Part shown: one piece after another, positions 33,383 to 42,022 of the stretch
How the letters are laid out: every line of letters begins with the position of its first letter
Position numbering within the stretch: the stretch's first letter is position 1
Source of the DNA: BJGV01 sp965205785
Lineage (GTDB): Bacteria; Pseudomonadota; Gammaproteobacteria; Burkholderiales; Nitrosomonadaceae
Length of the DNA: 64,000 nucleotides
Assembly: GCA_965205785.1 (NCBI GenBank)
Contig: OZ242188.1
Coordinates: forward strand, 806,001 to 870,000
Reading direction: 5' to 3'
Made by a program: the position numbers and the translations under genes
The notes under the pieces: generated by a model
Told to the model about the DNA's origin: nothing
Databases searched by the model: none
What the model saw: only the letters and a program-made list of their open reading frames with translations

Positions 33383-33850
33383 ATGGCTAAGCAAAATAAA
33401 AGTGAAAATACTAATCATTGTTTTGATTTTGGGCGCACATGTGTAGTTTATAACTTGCGCAGGACCTCTAGAGCCATAACTCAACTATATGTGGAACACT
33501 TAAAACCTAGTGGGCTTCTTCCAACTCAGTTTACACTGCTGGCTGCTGTACGAGTATTAGGTCCTACTCAAATGTCAAAGATTGCAAAGGAACTAATTCT
33601 AGATCGTAGTACATTAACTCGTAATATAAGGCTATTAGAAAGAGAGGGGCTGCTGTCTATTGTATCTACAAAGAGTGACCATAGGATACGTGAGATTAGT
33701 ATCACAAATATGGGTCTGAAAAAATTAGATCAAGCGATACCTTGTTGGGAAGAAGCACAAAAAGTAACCACAAAAATGCTAAGTGCCACTCGTATTGATC
33801 GTATGTTAGATGATTTAAGAGCAACAGTAAGTGCTACAACAAAATTATGA
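33383..33850 (+). CDS. MarR family transcriptional regulator
   Basis: The 155-residue protein has the winged-helix core: LLPTQFTLLAAVRVLGPTQMSK, AKELILDRSTLTRNIRLLEREGLL (recognition helix) and VSTKSDHRIREISIT (wing). MarR dimers usually repress by binding palindromes and release on binding a small ligand. I chose ATG 33383, which has AGGA about 9 bases before it; the longer frame from 33209 runs through the promoter and operators, so it cannot be the start. It probably controls itself and the three downstream genes. The ligand is unknown. Confidence 0.87.
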   Translation: MAKQNKSENTNHCFDFGRTCVVYNLRRTSRAITQLYVEHLKPSGLLPTQFTLLAAVRVLGPTQMSKIAKELILDRSTLTRNIRLLEREGLLSIVSTKSDHRIREISITNMGLKKLDQAIPCWEEAQKVTTKMLSATRIDRMLDDLRATVSATTKL

Positions 33851-33871
33851 TGTTTATTTGTTAGTTAGTAG

Positions 33872-33883
33872 TTGTATATACAA
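33872..33883. promoter_or_regulatory. Operator TTGTATATACAA, site 3
   Basis: A perfect 12-base palindrome 22 bases after the marR stop and 136 bases before the first small membrane-protein gene. Identical to site 4 and close to the two marR promoter sites. Confidence 0.65.
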
Positions 33884-34018
33884 TTAATAATGCTTGTTTA
33901 TATTTTATGTCACATTTTTAGATTAGTAGCATGGTTAAAGTGCAATAAGTTCTAAGCCTTGCTCTGATAAAGAAACACGAGTAAACAAATTTTTTTAACG
34001 ATTTTTAGGAGAAATGAA

Positions 34019-34117
34019 ATGATTACACTATCTATTTTACATCTTGCTGTAAGTTTTATTCTATTTACCTTTGTTGCAAATTGGTATCTGACTCCAAGGA
34101 TTGAAATAAACAATTAA
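34019..34117 (+). CDS. Tiny membrane protein, paralogue 1 (32 residues)
   Basis: ATG 34019 has AGGAG 7 bases upstream. The 32-residue product is a single hydrophobic helix ending with SFILFTFVANWY and a short polar tail. The next gene encodes a related protein (SFIIFTLVAMWY), which argues that both are real. It lies in the MarR-operator region between sites 3 and 4. Function unknown; a small envelope protein that responds to the MarR ligand is a possibility. Confidence 0.6.
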   Translation: MITLSILHLAVSFILFTFVANWYLTPRIEINN

Positions 34118-34146
34118 CTTTTAATTATGGGTATTAAGGAGAGAAA

Positions 34147-34299
34147 ATGTTTGCACTTACAATTATTCTACCAGTCGTTATGAGCTTCATTATATTCACC
34201 CTCGTTGCAATGTGGTACGTAGTAATTCTTGCCGCAGGTGGGTGTAAATTTTCAAAGTTTAATAAACAAGTAAATACCTCTTCACGAAATATAACTTAA
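34147..34299 (+). CDS. Tiny membrane protein, paralogue 2 (50 residues)
   Basis: ATG 34147 has AAGGAG 5 bases upstream. One hydrophobic helix (residues 2-30, containing SFIIFTLVAMWY) is followed by a basic tail of about 20 residues. It shares its central block with the 32-residue protein 29 bases upstream, so the pair probably arose by duplication. Both precede the SRPBCC gene on the same strand. Confidence 0.62.
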   Translation: MFALTIILPVVMSFIIFTLVAMWYVVILAAGGCKFSKFNKQVNTSSRNIT

Positions 34300-34323
34300 G
34301 TAAGATAATCTTAAACTCAATAG

Positions 34324-34335
34324 TTGTATATACAA
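34324..34335. promoter_or_regulatory. Operator TTGTATATACAA, site 4
   Basis: A perfect palindrome 15 bases before the SRPBCC start codon and directly ahead of its ribosome site. A bound dimer here would hinder transcription of the SRPBCC gene. Confidence 0.65.
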
Positions 34336-34350
34336 GTAATGGAGGATGAA

Positions 34351-34896
34351 ATGAATACTCATAGTCTTAATCCAGCAAATTCCTGGAATTTTTTTCAACG
34401 CGTAACGCCTTGGCCTAAGGCCAATACGGACAAACCTGTAGTAGGCATGGCAAGTGTTGTAGTAAATCGTCCTGCTCAAGAAGTTTTTAAATATATTGGG
34501 GATGATTTTTTCCAGAATTATCCTAAATGGTCCCCGGAAGTTAAAGAAATAAAACAAATTACATCTGGCCCATTGAGATTTGGAACTATGGCACGACAAT
34601 CACGTATCGATCAAGGGCGTCGAACTGAGAACAACTTTAAGGTTACAACTTATGAGCAGAATACTCGTATAGTTTTTGCTGGCACTACTGATCCTTTCCG
34701 CTGTATTTACGATTTAAAAGAAATAAATTCGGGAAGATCTACAAAACTAACTTTTACTTTCGAGTTACTTGAAATTCTGCTTGTTATGAGACCCTTCGAA
34801 GCACTGGTTCGTAACTCTATTAAGGATGGTTCTAAGCGTACTGTGCGAAATATTAAGCAATTAATAGAAGAAACTGCTAATTTGGTAGTAGGGTAA
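34351..34896 (+). CDS. SRPBCC / polyketide-cyclase-like protein
   Basis: The 181-residue protein has the START-like fold pattern: VVNRPAQEVFKYIGDDFFQNYPKWSPEVKEI, then a long beta region ending FTFELLEILLVMRPFEALV. SRPBCC proteins bind hydrophobic ligands in a deep pocket. GGAGG lies 5 bases before ATG 34351; an earlier in-frame ATG (34339) overlaps that ribosome site. The operator at 34324-34335 suggests control by the MarR protein. It may bind or modify the compound that MarR senses, which is inference. Confidence 0.75.
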   Translation: MNTHSLNPANSWNFFQRVTPWPKANTDKPVVGMASVVVNRPAQEVFKYIGDDFFQNYPKWSPEVKEIKQITSGPLRFGTMARQSRIDQGRRTENNFKVTTYEQNTRIVFAGTTDPFRCIYDLKEINSGRSTKLTFTFELLEILLVMRPFEALVRNSIKDGSKRTVRNIKQLIEETANLVVG

Positions 34897-34948
34897 CAAA
34901 TAAAGTATTGATAAGGAGATTTTACAGTGCATGATTTATACTATTTAA

Positions 34949-35024
34949 TGGCGCCCTGGGTAAGAATCGAACTTACGACCTACCCCTTAGGAGGGGGTCG
35001 CTCTATCCACTGAGCTACCAAGGC
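34949..35024 (-). tRNA. tRNA-Arg (anticodon CCT)
   Basis: The minus-strand sequence gives a full cloverleaf of 76 bases. The acceptor stem GCCTTGG pairs with CCAGGGC; the D arm is GCTCAGTGGATAGAGC; the anticodon stem ACCCC/GGGGT has loop CTCCTAA, so the anticodon is CCT; a T arm with GTTCGATTC follows, and CCA is encoded. Its 3' end faces the accessory zone, and tRNA 3' ends are common integration sites. I found no second copy of that end in the window. Confidence 0.95.
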
Positions 35025-35162
35025 TTCCAATATTTTACGTTAAAATCCCCTGGAAGAAAAAATTGAGTATCTAGTCCTGTAAATTAGTAGCTTATCAAGT
35101 GCTATTGTTATATCTTAAAGTGCAGAACATAGTTTGCCCAATATATACAAAGAGGAAATACT

Positions 35163-35696
35163 ATGAAATGGCTCGCACTAGCTGCAACACTATCAGGAGT
35201 TATTATGTTTTTCTCAAGCCAGACCGCACGCGCTGATGCCCTCGAAATTGGGCAACCTGCACCAAATTTTAGCCTATCAGACCAAAACGGTAAGATCCAT
35301 ACCTTAGATAATTTTCGCGGGAAATGGCTGGCGCTTTATTTTTATCCTAAGGATGATACGCCTGGCTGTACTGAGCAGGCATGTAAATTTCGAGACGATC
35401 TCCACAAACTTGAAACTTTAGGCTCTAACGTAGTTGGCATAAGTGTAGACAATACTACCAGTCACGCTAAATTTGCCAAAAAATATAATCTGCCGTTTCC
35501 TCTTCTCGCTGACAAAAAAGCTGAGACTGCTGCCCAATACAATTCCTTGTTAAATCTTGGTCTCGTAAAATTTGCCAAGCGAAATACTTTTCTAATTGGC
35601 CCAAATGGGAAAATTGCTAAGATTTATTTATCGGCCAGCACCTCACGTAATTCAATAGAAGTAATAGAAGATTTAAGAAAATTACAGAATCTGTAA
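35163..35696 (+). CDS. Peroxiredoxin, Bcp/PrxQ type, exported
   Basis: The 177-residue precursor starts with a signal peptide (cut likely after TARA, about residue 24). The mature part has the PrxQ pattern FYPKDDTPGCTEQACKFRD with peroxidatic Cys69 and the PrxQ-type resolving Cys74 five residues later. It reduces peroxides using a thiol donor. An exported form is less common than cytoplasmic Bcp and suggests protection of the periplasm, where NirK and cytochromes work. AGAGGAA precedes the ATG. It converges with the Smr-domain gene. Confidence 0.9.
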   Translation: MKWLALAATLSGVIMFFSSQTARADALEIGQPAPNFSLSDQNGKIHTLDNFRGKWLALYFYPKDDTPGCTEQACKFRDDLHKLETLGSNVVGISVDNTTSHAKFAKKYNLPFPLLADKKAETAAQYNSLLNLGLVKFAKRNTFLIGPNGKIAKIYLSASTSRNSIEVIEDLRKLQNL

Positions 35697-35706
35697 ATTA
35701 TAATCA

Positions 35707-35739
35707 TGTAACAAAGCTTACCTTGCTCTCTTTGTTACA
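35707..35739. repeat. 10-bp inverted repeat between convergent genes
   Basis: TGTAACAAAG (35707-35716) pairs with CTTTGTTACA (35730-35739). The right arm lies in the 3' end of the Smr-domain gene. It could end transcription in both directions, but there is no T-run. Confidence 0.45.
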
Positions 35740-36278
35740 GATGATTTAAACAAGACTATTACTGCACCACTACCACCATCAGCCGGGCCCGCCTGACAAA
35801 AAGCCAGCACATAACTGTGTTGTTTAAGCTGGCTCCAAACAAGAGTTTTTAAAACCGGCTCTCGATTTTTTGAATTTAACCCTTTGCCATGAATTATATG
35901 TACACAGCGGAATCCTCTTGTGCAGCAAGTATCAAGAAATTCATCCAACTCCCGCAGTGCTTCGTCACGAGTAAACCCATGCAGATCCAACTGATCATCA
36001 GTATTCCAATGGCCTCGTCGGAGCTGCTTTAGAGTCTGACGAGATACTCCAGATCGCAAAAAAGAGTGTTCGTCGCCCGACACCATTTCTGATATAAGGT
36101 TAGGGTTAGTAAACGATCTATCTAGAGTTGCTCTACTTTTCTTAATGGTTGGCTGTAGTGGCTTACAGGAATGGATTACTTTATCAGCTGCAGGTATTGG
36201 TTCTACGTCCTGAACTGCATCCCGAAATATTGAAGCCTCATCATCACTGACCACAGGTTTCTTGTCGCGTGGTTTCAT
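35718..36278 (-). CDS. Smr-domain protein
   Basis: The 186-residue protein ends with a Smr domain: LDLHGFTRDEALRELDEFLDT (about 95-115), HIIHGKGLNS, and FCQAGPADGGSGAVIVLF. Smr domains often act as nicking or RNA endonucleases; LDxHG and HGKG are the usual motifs. The first 85 residues are unstructured and basic. It follows trxB on the same strand after 22 bases. YdaL/SmrA-like proteins of this size exist in many proteobacteria. Target unknown. Confidence 0.88.
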   Translation of the reverse strand: MKPRDKKPVVSDDEASIFRDAVQDVEPIPAADKVIHSCKPLQPTIKKSRATLDRSFTNPNLISEMVSGDEHSFLRSGVSRQTLKQLRRGHWNTDDQLDLHGFTRDEALRELDEFLDTCCTRGFRCVHIIHGKGLNSKNREPVLKTLVWSQLKQHSYVLAFCQAGPADGGSGAVIVLFKSSVTKRAR

Positions 36279-36300
36279 ATGAAACTCTAACCTTATTTAG

Positions 36301-37251
36301 CTAACTTAAATCATCAAGATATTTTTCTGCATCAAGTGCGGCCATACACCCGGTACTTGCACTAGTAACTGCCTGACGATATATATGATCCTGCACATCA
36401 CCTGCAGCAAACACTCCCGGAATGCTGGTAGCTGTAGCATTCCCCTCATTACCACTTTGAGTAATGATGTAACCATTTTTCATTTCAAGCTGCTCTTGAA
36501 AGATATCAGTATTTGGCTTGTGGCCAATAGCAATAAAAACGCCCTGTAGCTCCATATCTTTTGTAGCATTATCCTGAGTATTTTTGATGCGCATTCCTGT
36601 TACTCCTGAATTATCGCCAAGTACTTCATCCAAAACATAGTTAAGCTCAAGTTTTATATTTCCGTTCTTTACCCTTTCCATAAGTTTATCTATAAGAATT
36701 TTTTCTGAACGAAATTTGTCTCGCCGATGTACTAATGTAACCTGTCGTGCAATGTTTGAAAGATATAGCGCTTCTTCCACTGCTGTGTTGCCCCCACCTA
36801 TGACAGCAACATCCTGACCCTTATAAAAAAAACCGTCACAGGTTGCACAGGCAGAAACCCCTTTGCCCATAAATACTTCTTCTGAAGGTAATCCCAAATA
36901 CTGAGCTGATGCACCAGTTGCAATAATTAATGCATCACTAGTATATGTTCCTTGATCACCAATCATGGTAATAGGCTTGTCAGCAAGTTTGACCGTGTGA
37001 ATATGATCAAAAATAACCTCTGTATTAAAACGCTCCGCATGTTTCTGGAAGCGCTCCATCAGCTCCGGGCCCTGTACACCCATTGCATCAGCAGGCCAGT
37101 TATCAACATCGGTGGTAGTCATTAACTGTCCACCCTGAGCCAATCCGGTAATAACAACGGGGTTTAGATTGGCGCGAGCAGCATACACAGCCGCTGTATA
37201 ACCAGCGGGCCCGGAGCCAAGAATTATTAAACGGGAATGTTTAGTTGTCAT
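36301..37251 (-). CDS. trxB: Thioredoxin reductase
   Basis: The 316-residue flavoprotein passes electrons from NADPH to thioredoxin. It has the FAD motif GSGPAGYTAAVYAARA at the N-terminus, the redox pair CATC (Cys135, Cys138), the NADPH motif GGGNTAVEEA and the ending GVFAAGDVQDHIYRQAVTS. All parts are standard for low-molecular-weight TrxB. It lies 41 bases after alaS and just before the Smr-domain gene. It may also feed the exported peroxiredoxin next door through thiol relays. Confidence 0.96.
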   Translation of the reverse strand: MTTKHSRLIILGSGPAGYTAAVYAARANLNPVVITGLAQGGQLMTTTDVDNWPADAMGVQGPELMERFQKHAERFNTEVIFDHIHTVKLADKPITMIGDQGTYTSDALIIATGASAQYLGLPSEEVFMGKGVSACATCDGFFYKGQDVAVIGGGNTAVEEALYLSNIARQVTLVHRRDKFRSEKILIDKLMERVKNGNIKLELNYVLDEVLGDNSGVTGMRIKNTQDNATKDMELQGVFIAIGHKPNTDIFQEQLEMKNGYIITQSGNEGNATATSIPGVFAAGDVQDHIYRQAVTSASTGCMAALDAEKYLDDLS

Positions 37252-37292
37252 AAGAAATGTATATGAAGTAATTATTTAAAAAAACAAGTTGT

Positions 37293-39881
37293 CTATAATT
37301 TTTGCTCAACCCAACCTGAAACACTATCTAGCGCTTTCACTAGGTTTTCAGGCTGCGTGCCTCCTGCTTGCGCAAAATCCGCACGCCCACCACCTTTGCC
37401 GCCCACTTGCATAGCCACAAAATTTACGAGCTCTCCTGCCTTTATTTTTGTTGTTAAATTATCTGTAACACCTGCAACTAATGTGACCTTACCTGTGCTC
37501 TCTGTTCCAAACACTACAATACAGGTTGTCAATTTATTCTTAATCCGGTCTAAAATTTCACGCATTGTTTTCACATCCACGCTCTCTAGGCTGGAAGCCA
37601 ATACCTTAATGCCATTGATTTCCTGTGCCTGATTAACTAGATCCTCACCCTGAGAGCCAGCAAACCTTGATTTCAATCGTGACAAATCTTTTTCAAGACG
37701 CCGCATATTATCATTTAGTTGAGATAATTTTTGTGCCGCTTCTTCGGGCTGCGTTTTTAATTCCCGGGAAACTCCCAACAAATTCATTTCATTTTGTTGC
37801 ACATAAGCCAGCGCTACTGCACCTGTTATGGCCTCAACTCTCCGGATACCCGCAGCCACTCCACTTTGCATACGAATTTTAAACAGACCAATATCTCCCG
37901 TGCGATTAACATGTGTTCCTCCACATAATTCCTGCGACGAACCAATTTTCAGCACACGTACTTCTTCACCATATTTTTCTCCAAACAACATTACAGCTCC
38001 GGTTTTTTTTGCCTCTTCTATTTTCATTATGCTTGCATCAATCTTGGTATTAGAAAAAATCTCTGTATTAACAATTTTTTCTACTTGCTGTATCTCTTCA
38101 TTCGTCATCGGTAAATTATGTGCGAAATCAAACCGTGTTTTGTCTGCATCTACCAGCGACCCTTTCTGCTCTACATGAGAACCAAGCACTTCCCGTAAAG
38201 CTTTATGCATTAGATGAGTAACAGAGTGATTACGTTCCGTACTAGCACGCTTACAATGATCAACTTCTGCTATAACTTCATCTCCAGTAGTTAGTACTCC
38301 TTTCTTTAAATGCCCTCTATGGCCAAATACATTAGACTGTATTTTTTTTGTATCTTCCACAATAAAAATCCCGGCATCAAATGACAAATTACCGCTATCT
38401 CCAACCTGCCCTCCTGACTCAGCATAAAACGGAGTGTGATCCAGCACAATAACTGCTTCATCACCTAATTTAATAGAATCAAATTTGCCACCCTCTATAT
38501 AAATAGCAAGAACCTTGGCTGTATATTTCAAACTCTCGTAGCCATGAAACTGTGTCTTGCTCCCGTTGTATTCTATGCCTGATTCCATAGTAAATTTACT
38601 TGCGTCACGTGAACGATCACGCTGTACCCACAGCTCTTTCTCAAAATCTTTTTCATTAAAAGACAACCCTCTCTCACGACACAGATCTTGTGTTAAATCC
38701 TTAGGAAACCCAAAAGTATCATACAAAGTAAACGCATCCTTGCCAGTTATGCGGCGTTTCTCTGTTTCAGCAAAAACTTCAAACAATTTCATTCCTTTTA
38801 CCAAAGTTTCCCCAAAACGCTCTTCTTCCTGTTTCAGTACTGAAACTATCTGTTCTTTTGCTTTGACTAATTCTGGATAAGCCTGCCCCATTATTTTTAC
38901 AAGCTCATCTACCAATAAATTTAAAAAAGGTTGCTTCTGTCCCAGCTGATACCCATGACGAACAGCCCGGCGAATAATACGACGAAGCACATATCCACGT
39001 CCCTCATTGTCAGGAATTACTCCATCAGTTATAAGAAATGAACACGCACGTATGTGATCTGCAATTACCTTAAGTGAGTTTTCAGTAGGATCAGAAGAGT
39101 TAGTTACTTTTGCTGCCTTGCAAATTAGGCTCTGGAATAAATCAATCTCATAGTTAGAATGTACATGCTGCATCACAGCAGAAATACGTTCTAACCCCAT
39201 CCCGGTATCTACAGACGGACTCGGTAATGAATGGAGGATACCGGCACTATCTCGATTATATTGCATGAATACCAAATTCCAGATTTCTATATAGCGATCC
39301 CCGTCGTCTTCTGGTGAGCCTGGCGGTCCCCCTGAAAAGTCCGGACCATGATCATAAAAAATTTCGGAGCAAGGCCCACAGGGACCCGTGTCTCCCATCT
39401 GCCAGAAATTATCCATGGATGCAATTCGTACCATCTGTGAAGATGCAATGCCTACTTCTTTAAGCCAAATATCAGCGGTCTCATCATCTTCAGCATAAAC
39501 TGTCACCCATAATTTTTCTCGCGGAATCTTTAATGTTCCTGTAAGAAATTCCCATGCATACTGGATAGCCTCCCGCTTAAAATAATCTCCAAAACTAAAA
39601 TTACCCAACATTTCAAAAAATGTATGATGTCGCGCGGTATACCCTACGTTCTCCAGATCATTATGTTTTCCACCCGCACGAATACAGCGCTGTGAGCTTG
39701 CAGCACGCATATATGGGCGCTTGTCCTGTCCAAGAAACACATCCTTGAATTGAACCATTCCCGCATTTGTAAACAATAAAGTGGGGTCATCGCCAGGAAC
39801 AAGAGGGCTCGATGGCACGATTGTATGTTCATGTGCCTTAAAGAACTCTAAAAACTTTTGTCTTATTTCGTTACTTTTCAT
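37293..39881 (-). CDS. alaS: Alanine-tRNA ligase
   Basis: This enzyme charges tRNA-Ala and edits misacylated Ser/Gly. The 862-residue length is normal. It starts MKSNEIRQKFLEFFKAHEH with the class II core (RCIRAGGKHNDLENVGYTARHHTFFEMLGNFSFGDYFK region). The editing domain has HSVTHLMHKALR and the zinc/editing motif CGGTHVNRTG. The C-terminal C-Ala region ends GGGRADFAQAGG. It lies 36 bases after recX, the common recA-recX-alaS order. Confidence 0.97.
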   Translation of the reverse strand: MKSNEIRQKFLEFFKAHEHTIVPSSPLVPGDDPTLLFTNAGMVQFKDVFLGQDKRPYMRAASSQRCIRAGGKHNDLENVGYTARHHTFFEMLGNFSFGDYFKREAIQYAWEFLTGTLKIPREKLWVTVYAEDDETADIWLKEVGIASSQMVRIASMDNFWQMGDTGPCGPCSEIFYDHGPDFSGGPPGSPEDDGDRYIEIWNLVFMQYNRDSAGILHSLPSPSVDTGMGLERISAVMQHVHSNYEIDLFQSLICKAAKVTNSSDPTENSLKVIADHIRACSFLITDGVIPDNEGRGYVLRRIIRRAVRHGYQLGQKQPFLNLLVDELVKIMGQAYPELVKAKEQIVSVLKQEEERFGETLVKGMKLFEVFAETEKRRITGKDAFTLYDTFGFPKDLTQDLCRERGLSFNEKDFEKELWVQRDRSRDASKFTMESGIEYNGSKTQFHGYESLKYTAKVLAIYIEGGKFDSIKLGDEAVIVLDHTPFYAESGGQVGDSGNLSFDAGIFIVEDTKKIQSNVFGHRGHLKKGVLTTGDEVIAEVDHCKRASTERNHSVTHLMHKALREVLGSHVEQKGSLVDADKTRFDFAHNLPMTNEEIQQVEKIVNTEIFSNTKIDASIMKIEEAKKTGAVMLFGEKYGEEVRVLKIGSSQELCGGTHVNRTGDIGLFKIRMQSGVAAGIRRVEAITGAVALAYVQQNEMNLLGVSRELKTQPEEAAQKLSQLNDNMRRLEKDLSRLKSRFAGSQGEDLVNQAQEINGIKVLASSLESVDVKTMREILDRIKNKLTTCIVVFGTESTGKVTLVAGVTDNLTTKIKAGELVNFVAMQVGGKGGGRADFAQAGGTQPENLVKALDSVSGWVEQKL

Positions 39882-39917
39882 ATCAATTTTCTTGATACAA
39901 ATAATTTAATTCCAATT

Positions 39918-40364
39918 TTACTGATCATCCCGGGGATCTAATACTTGCGTGATGATCTCTGTACTAAACCCCCGTCCCATTAAAAACCGTATTTGTTTTG
40001 CCCGTTCTTTTGCATTAGCCGGTGCTGTGCCAAATTTTTTTTGCCATACTGCGCAGGCAGTTTTAAGCTCCGTTTTCTTAAGACCCGGCAGCGCTGCGGA
40101 AATTAACTCATCGTCAATTCCTTTCTGCTGCAACTCATGCACAATGCGACGACTACCAAATTTGTTCCTTCGGATGTGTACAATTTGCTCAACCATCCGC
40201 CCGGCCGATAGTAGCCCGCTCTGTTCTAGTGAATCCAACACAGAAGATAACGCTTCAGCGGTCAAAGCATAAGGCGTAAGCTTTTTTTCCAATTCCAATC
40301 TAGAGTGCTCACGACGTGCCAGATGATCGAGGGCGCGGACTTTTAAACTCGGCCCGGAGGACAT
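39918..40364 (-). CDS. recX: Recombination regulatory protein RecX
   Basis: The 148-residue helical protein has RALDHLARREHSRLELEKKL, then RNKFGSRRIVHELQQKGI and ERAKQIRFLMGRGFSTEII, the three-helix repeats of RecX. RecX limits RecA filament growth. It starts 5 bases after recA ends, so the two are co-transcribed. The length and order match betaproteobacteria. Confidence 0.93.
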   Translation of the reverse strand: MSSGPSLKVRALDHLARREHSRLELEKKLTPYALTAEALSSVLDSLEQSGLLSAGRMVEQIVHIRRNKFGSRRIVHELQQKGIDDELISAALPGLKKTELKTACAVWQKKFGTAPANAKERAKQIRFLMGRGFSTEIITQVLDPRDDQ

Positions 40365-40369
40365 AATTC

Positions 40370-41389
40370 TTAGTCCGCAGGTATTGCTTCGGCTTGATCA
40401 GAAACGCCTACAATGGCACGGATTTTTGATTCAATTTCATTAGCAACGTCGGGGTTCTGCCTAAGATATTCACGCGAGTTATCCTTACCTTGACCAATTT
40501 TTTCGCCATTATAAGAATACCAGGCACCTGCTTTTTCAACTAAGTTGTGTAATACGCCGAGCTCGACGATTTCACCCTCGCGTGAAATACCCTCGCCATA
40601 AAGAATATCGAATTCTGCTTTTTTGAACGGTGGTGCCACCTTATTTTTAACTACCTTCACCCTGGTTTCATTACCCAGGATTTCATCACCTTTCTTGATG
40701 GCGCCAATACGCCTGATATCAAGGCGAACCGATGCGTAAAATTTCAGCGCATTCCCACCGGTTGTTGTTTCCGGATTGCCAAACATAACCCCAATTTTCA
40801 TACGGATTTGATTAATGAAAATTAGCATTGTGTTGCTACGTTTTATGTTAGCAGTAAGCTTTCGTAGTGCCTGCGACATCAGCCTGGCCTGCAACCCCAT
40901 TTGAGGCTCTCCCATCTCTCCCTCAATTTCTGCACGCGGTGTTAATGCCGCAACCGAATCAATAACTACCACATCGACTGACCCAGAACGTACAAGCATA
41001 TCGGCGATTTCTAGTGCCTGCTCTCCATTATCAGGCTGAGAAATAAGTAATTCCTGAACGTTGACGCCAATTTTTTGTGCGTACTGCGGATCCAATGCAT
41101 GCTCTGCATCAATAAATGCTGCAGTACCACCAATTTTTTGCATTTCTGCTATAACTTGCAAGGTGAGCGTAGTCTTACCTGATGACTCTGGTCCGTAAAC
41201 TTCTACTACTCTGCCACGTGGCAATCCCCCTACACCCAATGCAATATCAAGCCCTAATGAGCCGGTGGAAACTACCTCAATATCTTTGATAGCATCGCTG
41301 TCACCAAGACGCATTATCGAGCCTTTACCAAACTGCTTATCTATCTGGGAAAGTGCAACTGCCAACGCCTTGCTTCTATTATCATCCAT
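40370..41389 (-). CDS. recA: Recombinase RecA
   Basis: RecA forms filaments on single-stranded DNA for recombination and SOS cleavage of LexA. The 339-residue protein has Walker A GPESSGKTT (about 66-74), the GLQARLMSQALRKLT region with loop L1, and loop L2 around NQIRMKIGVMFGNPETTTGGNALKFYAS. The 85 bases before it show no CTGT-N8-ACAG SOS box, so SOS control is not obvious here. It follows the pncC gene on the same strand. Confidence 0.98.
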   Translation of the reverse strand: MDDNRSKALAVALSQIDKQFGKGSIMRLGDSDAIKDIEVVSTGSLGLDIALGVGGLPRGRVVEVYGPESSGKTTLTLQVIAEMQKIGGTAAFIDAEHALDPQYAQKIGVNVQELLISQPDNGEQALEIADMLVRSGSVDVVVIDSVAALTPRAEIEGEMGEPQMGLQARLMSQALRKLTANIKRSNTMLIFINQIRMKIGVMFGNPETTTGGNALKFYASVRLDIRRIGAIKKGDEILGNETRVKVVKNKVAPPFKKAEFDILYGEGISREGEIVELGVLHNLVEKAGAWYSYNGEKIGQGKDNSREYLRQNPDVANEIESKIRAIVGVSDQAEAIPAD

Positions 41390-41474
41390 GAACTTATCCT
41401 TTTAGAATTTCATTGAATTATCTCACATGTAAATCACCGCAGAAAGACAACACAAATGAAAGTGTTGGGTTTAG

Positions 41475-42005
41475 TCAGGCCACTGAATAGTTCGTATCAC
41501 GAAGCAGGGCTATCAGCCCTTGCATGGCTACAGCAACTGACTGTTGTCTAACTGCTTCACGGTCCCCACTAAAATGCCGAGTTTCACTCCGCATATGGTT
41601 ATCTTTCATCTCCCAAGCAAAACATACCATACCCACAGGCTTTTTCGTTGTCCCGCCTCCAGGCCCAGCAATTCCGGTAATAGAAACCGCCACCTGCGCA
41701 CTACTCCGGGTAACTGCACCATGCGCCATTTCCCGCGCTGTCTGTTCAGACACTGCACCATATTCTTTCAGCGTTTTAGTATTTATGCCTAACATTTCCT
41801 GTTTAGAGCTAGCAGTATAAGTAATAAAACCACTCTCGTACCAGGCTGAGCTCCCCGGAATCGAAGTAATTATTTGTCCCAACCAACCACCTGTACACGA
41901 CTCTGCGCTAGTAAGCATCAACCCCTGCCGAGTAAGCTCCAAACCAACCTGCCTGGCAAGATGGTGTAGCGTCTGGTCATCTATAGCATTTATGATTCCA
42001 CCCAA
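41475..42005 (-). CDS. pncC: Nicotinamide-nucleotide amidohydrolase (CinA C-terminal domain)
   Basis: This protein, about 176 residues, deamidates nicotinamide mononucleotide for NAD recycling. It has LTSAESCTGGWLGQIITSIPGSSAW, YTASSKQEMLG, GAVSEQTAREMA, and SITGIAGPGGGTTKKPVG, all typical of PncC. I chose TTG 42005 as start because AGGAG lies 8 bases before it, just after the pgpA stop codon, and the protein then matches the E. coli PncC N-terminus. GTG 42059 and ATG 42047 lie inside pgpA. There is no N-terminal CinA domain. Confidence 0.85.
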   Translation of the reverse strand: MGGIINAIDDQTLHHLARQVGLELTRQGLMLTSAESCTGGWLGQIITSIPGSSAWYESGFITYTASSKQEMLGINTKTLKEYGAVSEQTAREMAHGAVTRSSAQVAVSITGIAGPGGGTTKKPVGMVCFAWEMKDNHMRSETRHFSGDREAVRQQSVAVAMQGLIALLRDTNYSVA

Positions 42006-42022
42006 ACTTATACTCTCCTGTA

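Noticed and set aside
41390..41474. SOS (LexA) box in front of recA
   Set aside because: No CTGT-N8-ACAG match. A CAACAC-N8-GTGTTG inverted repeat is there, but its sequence does not fit LexA.
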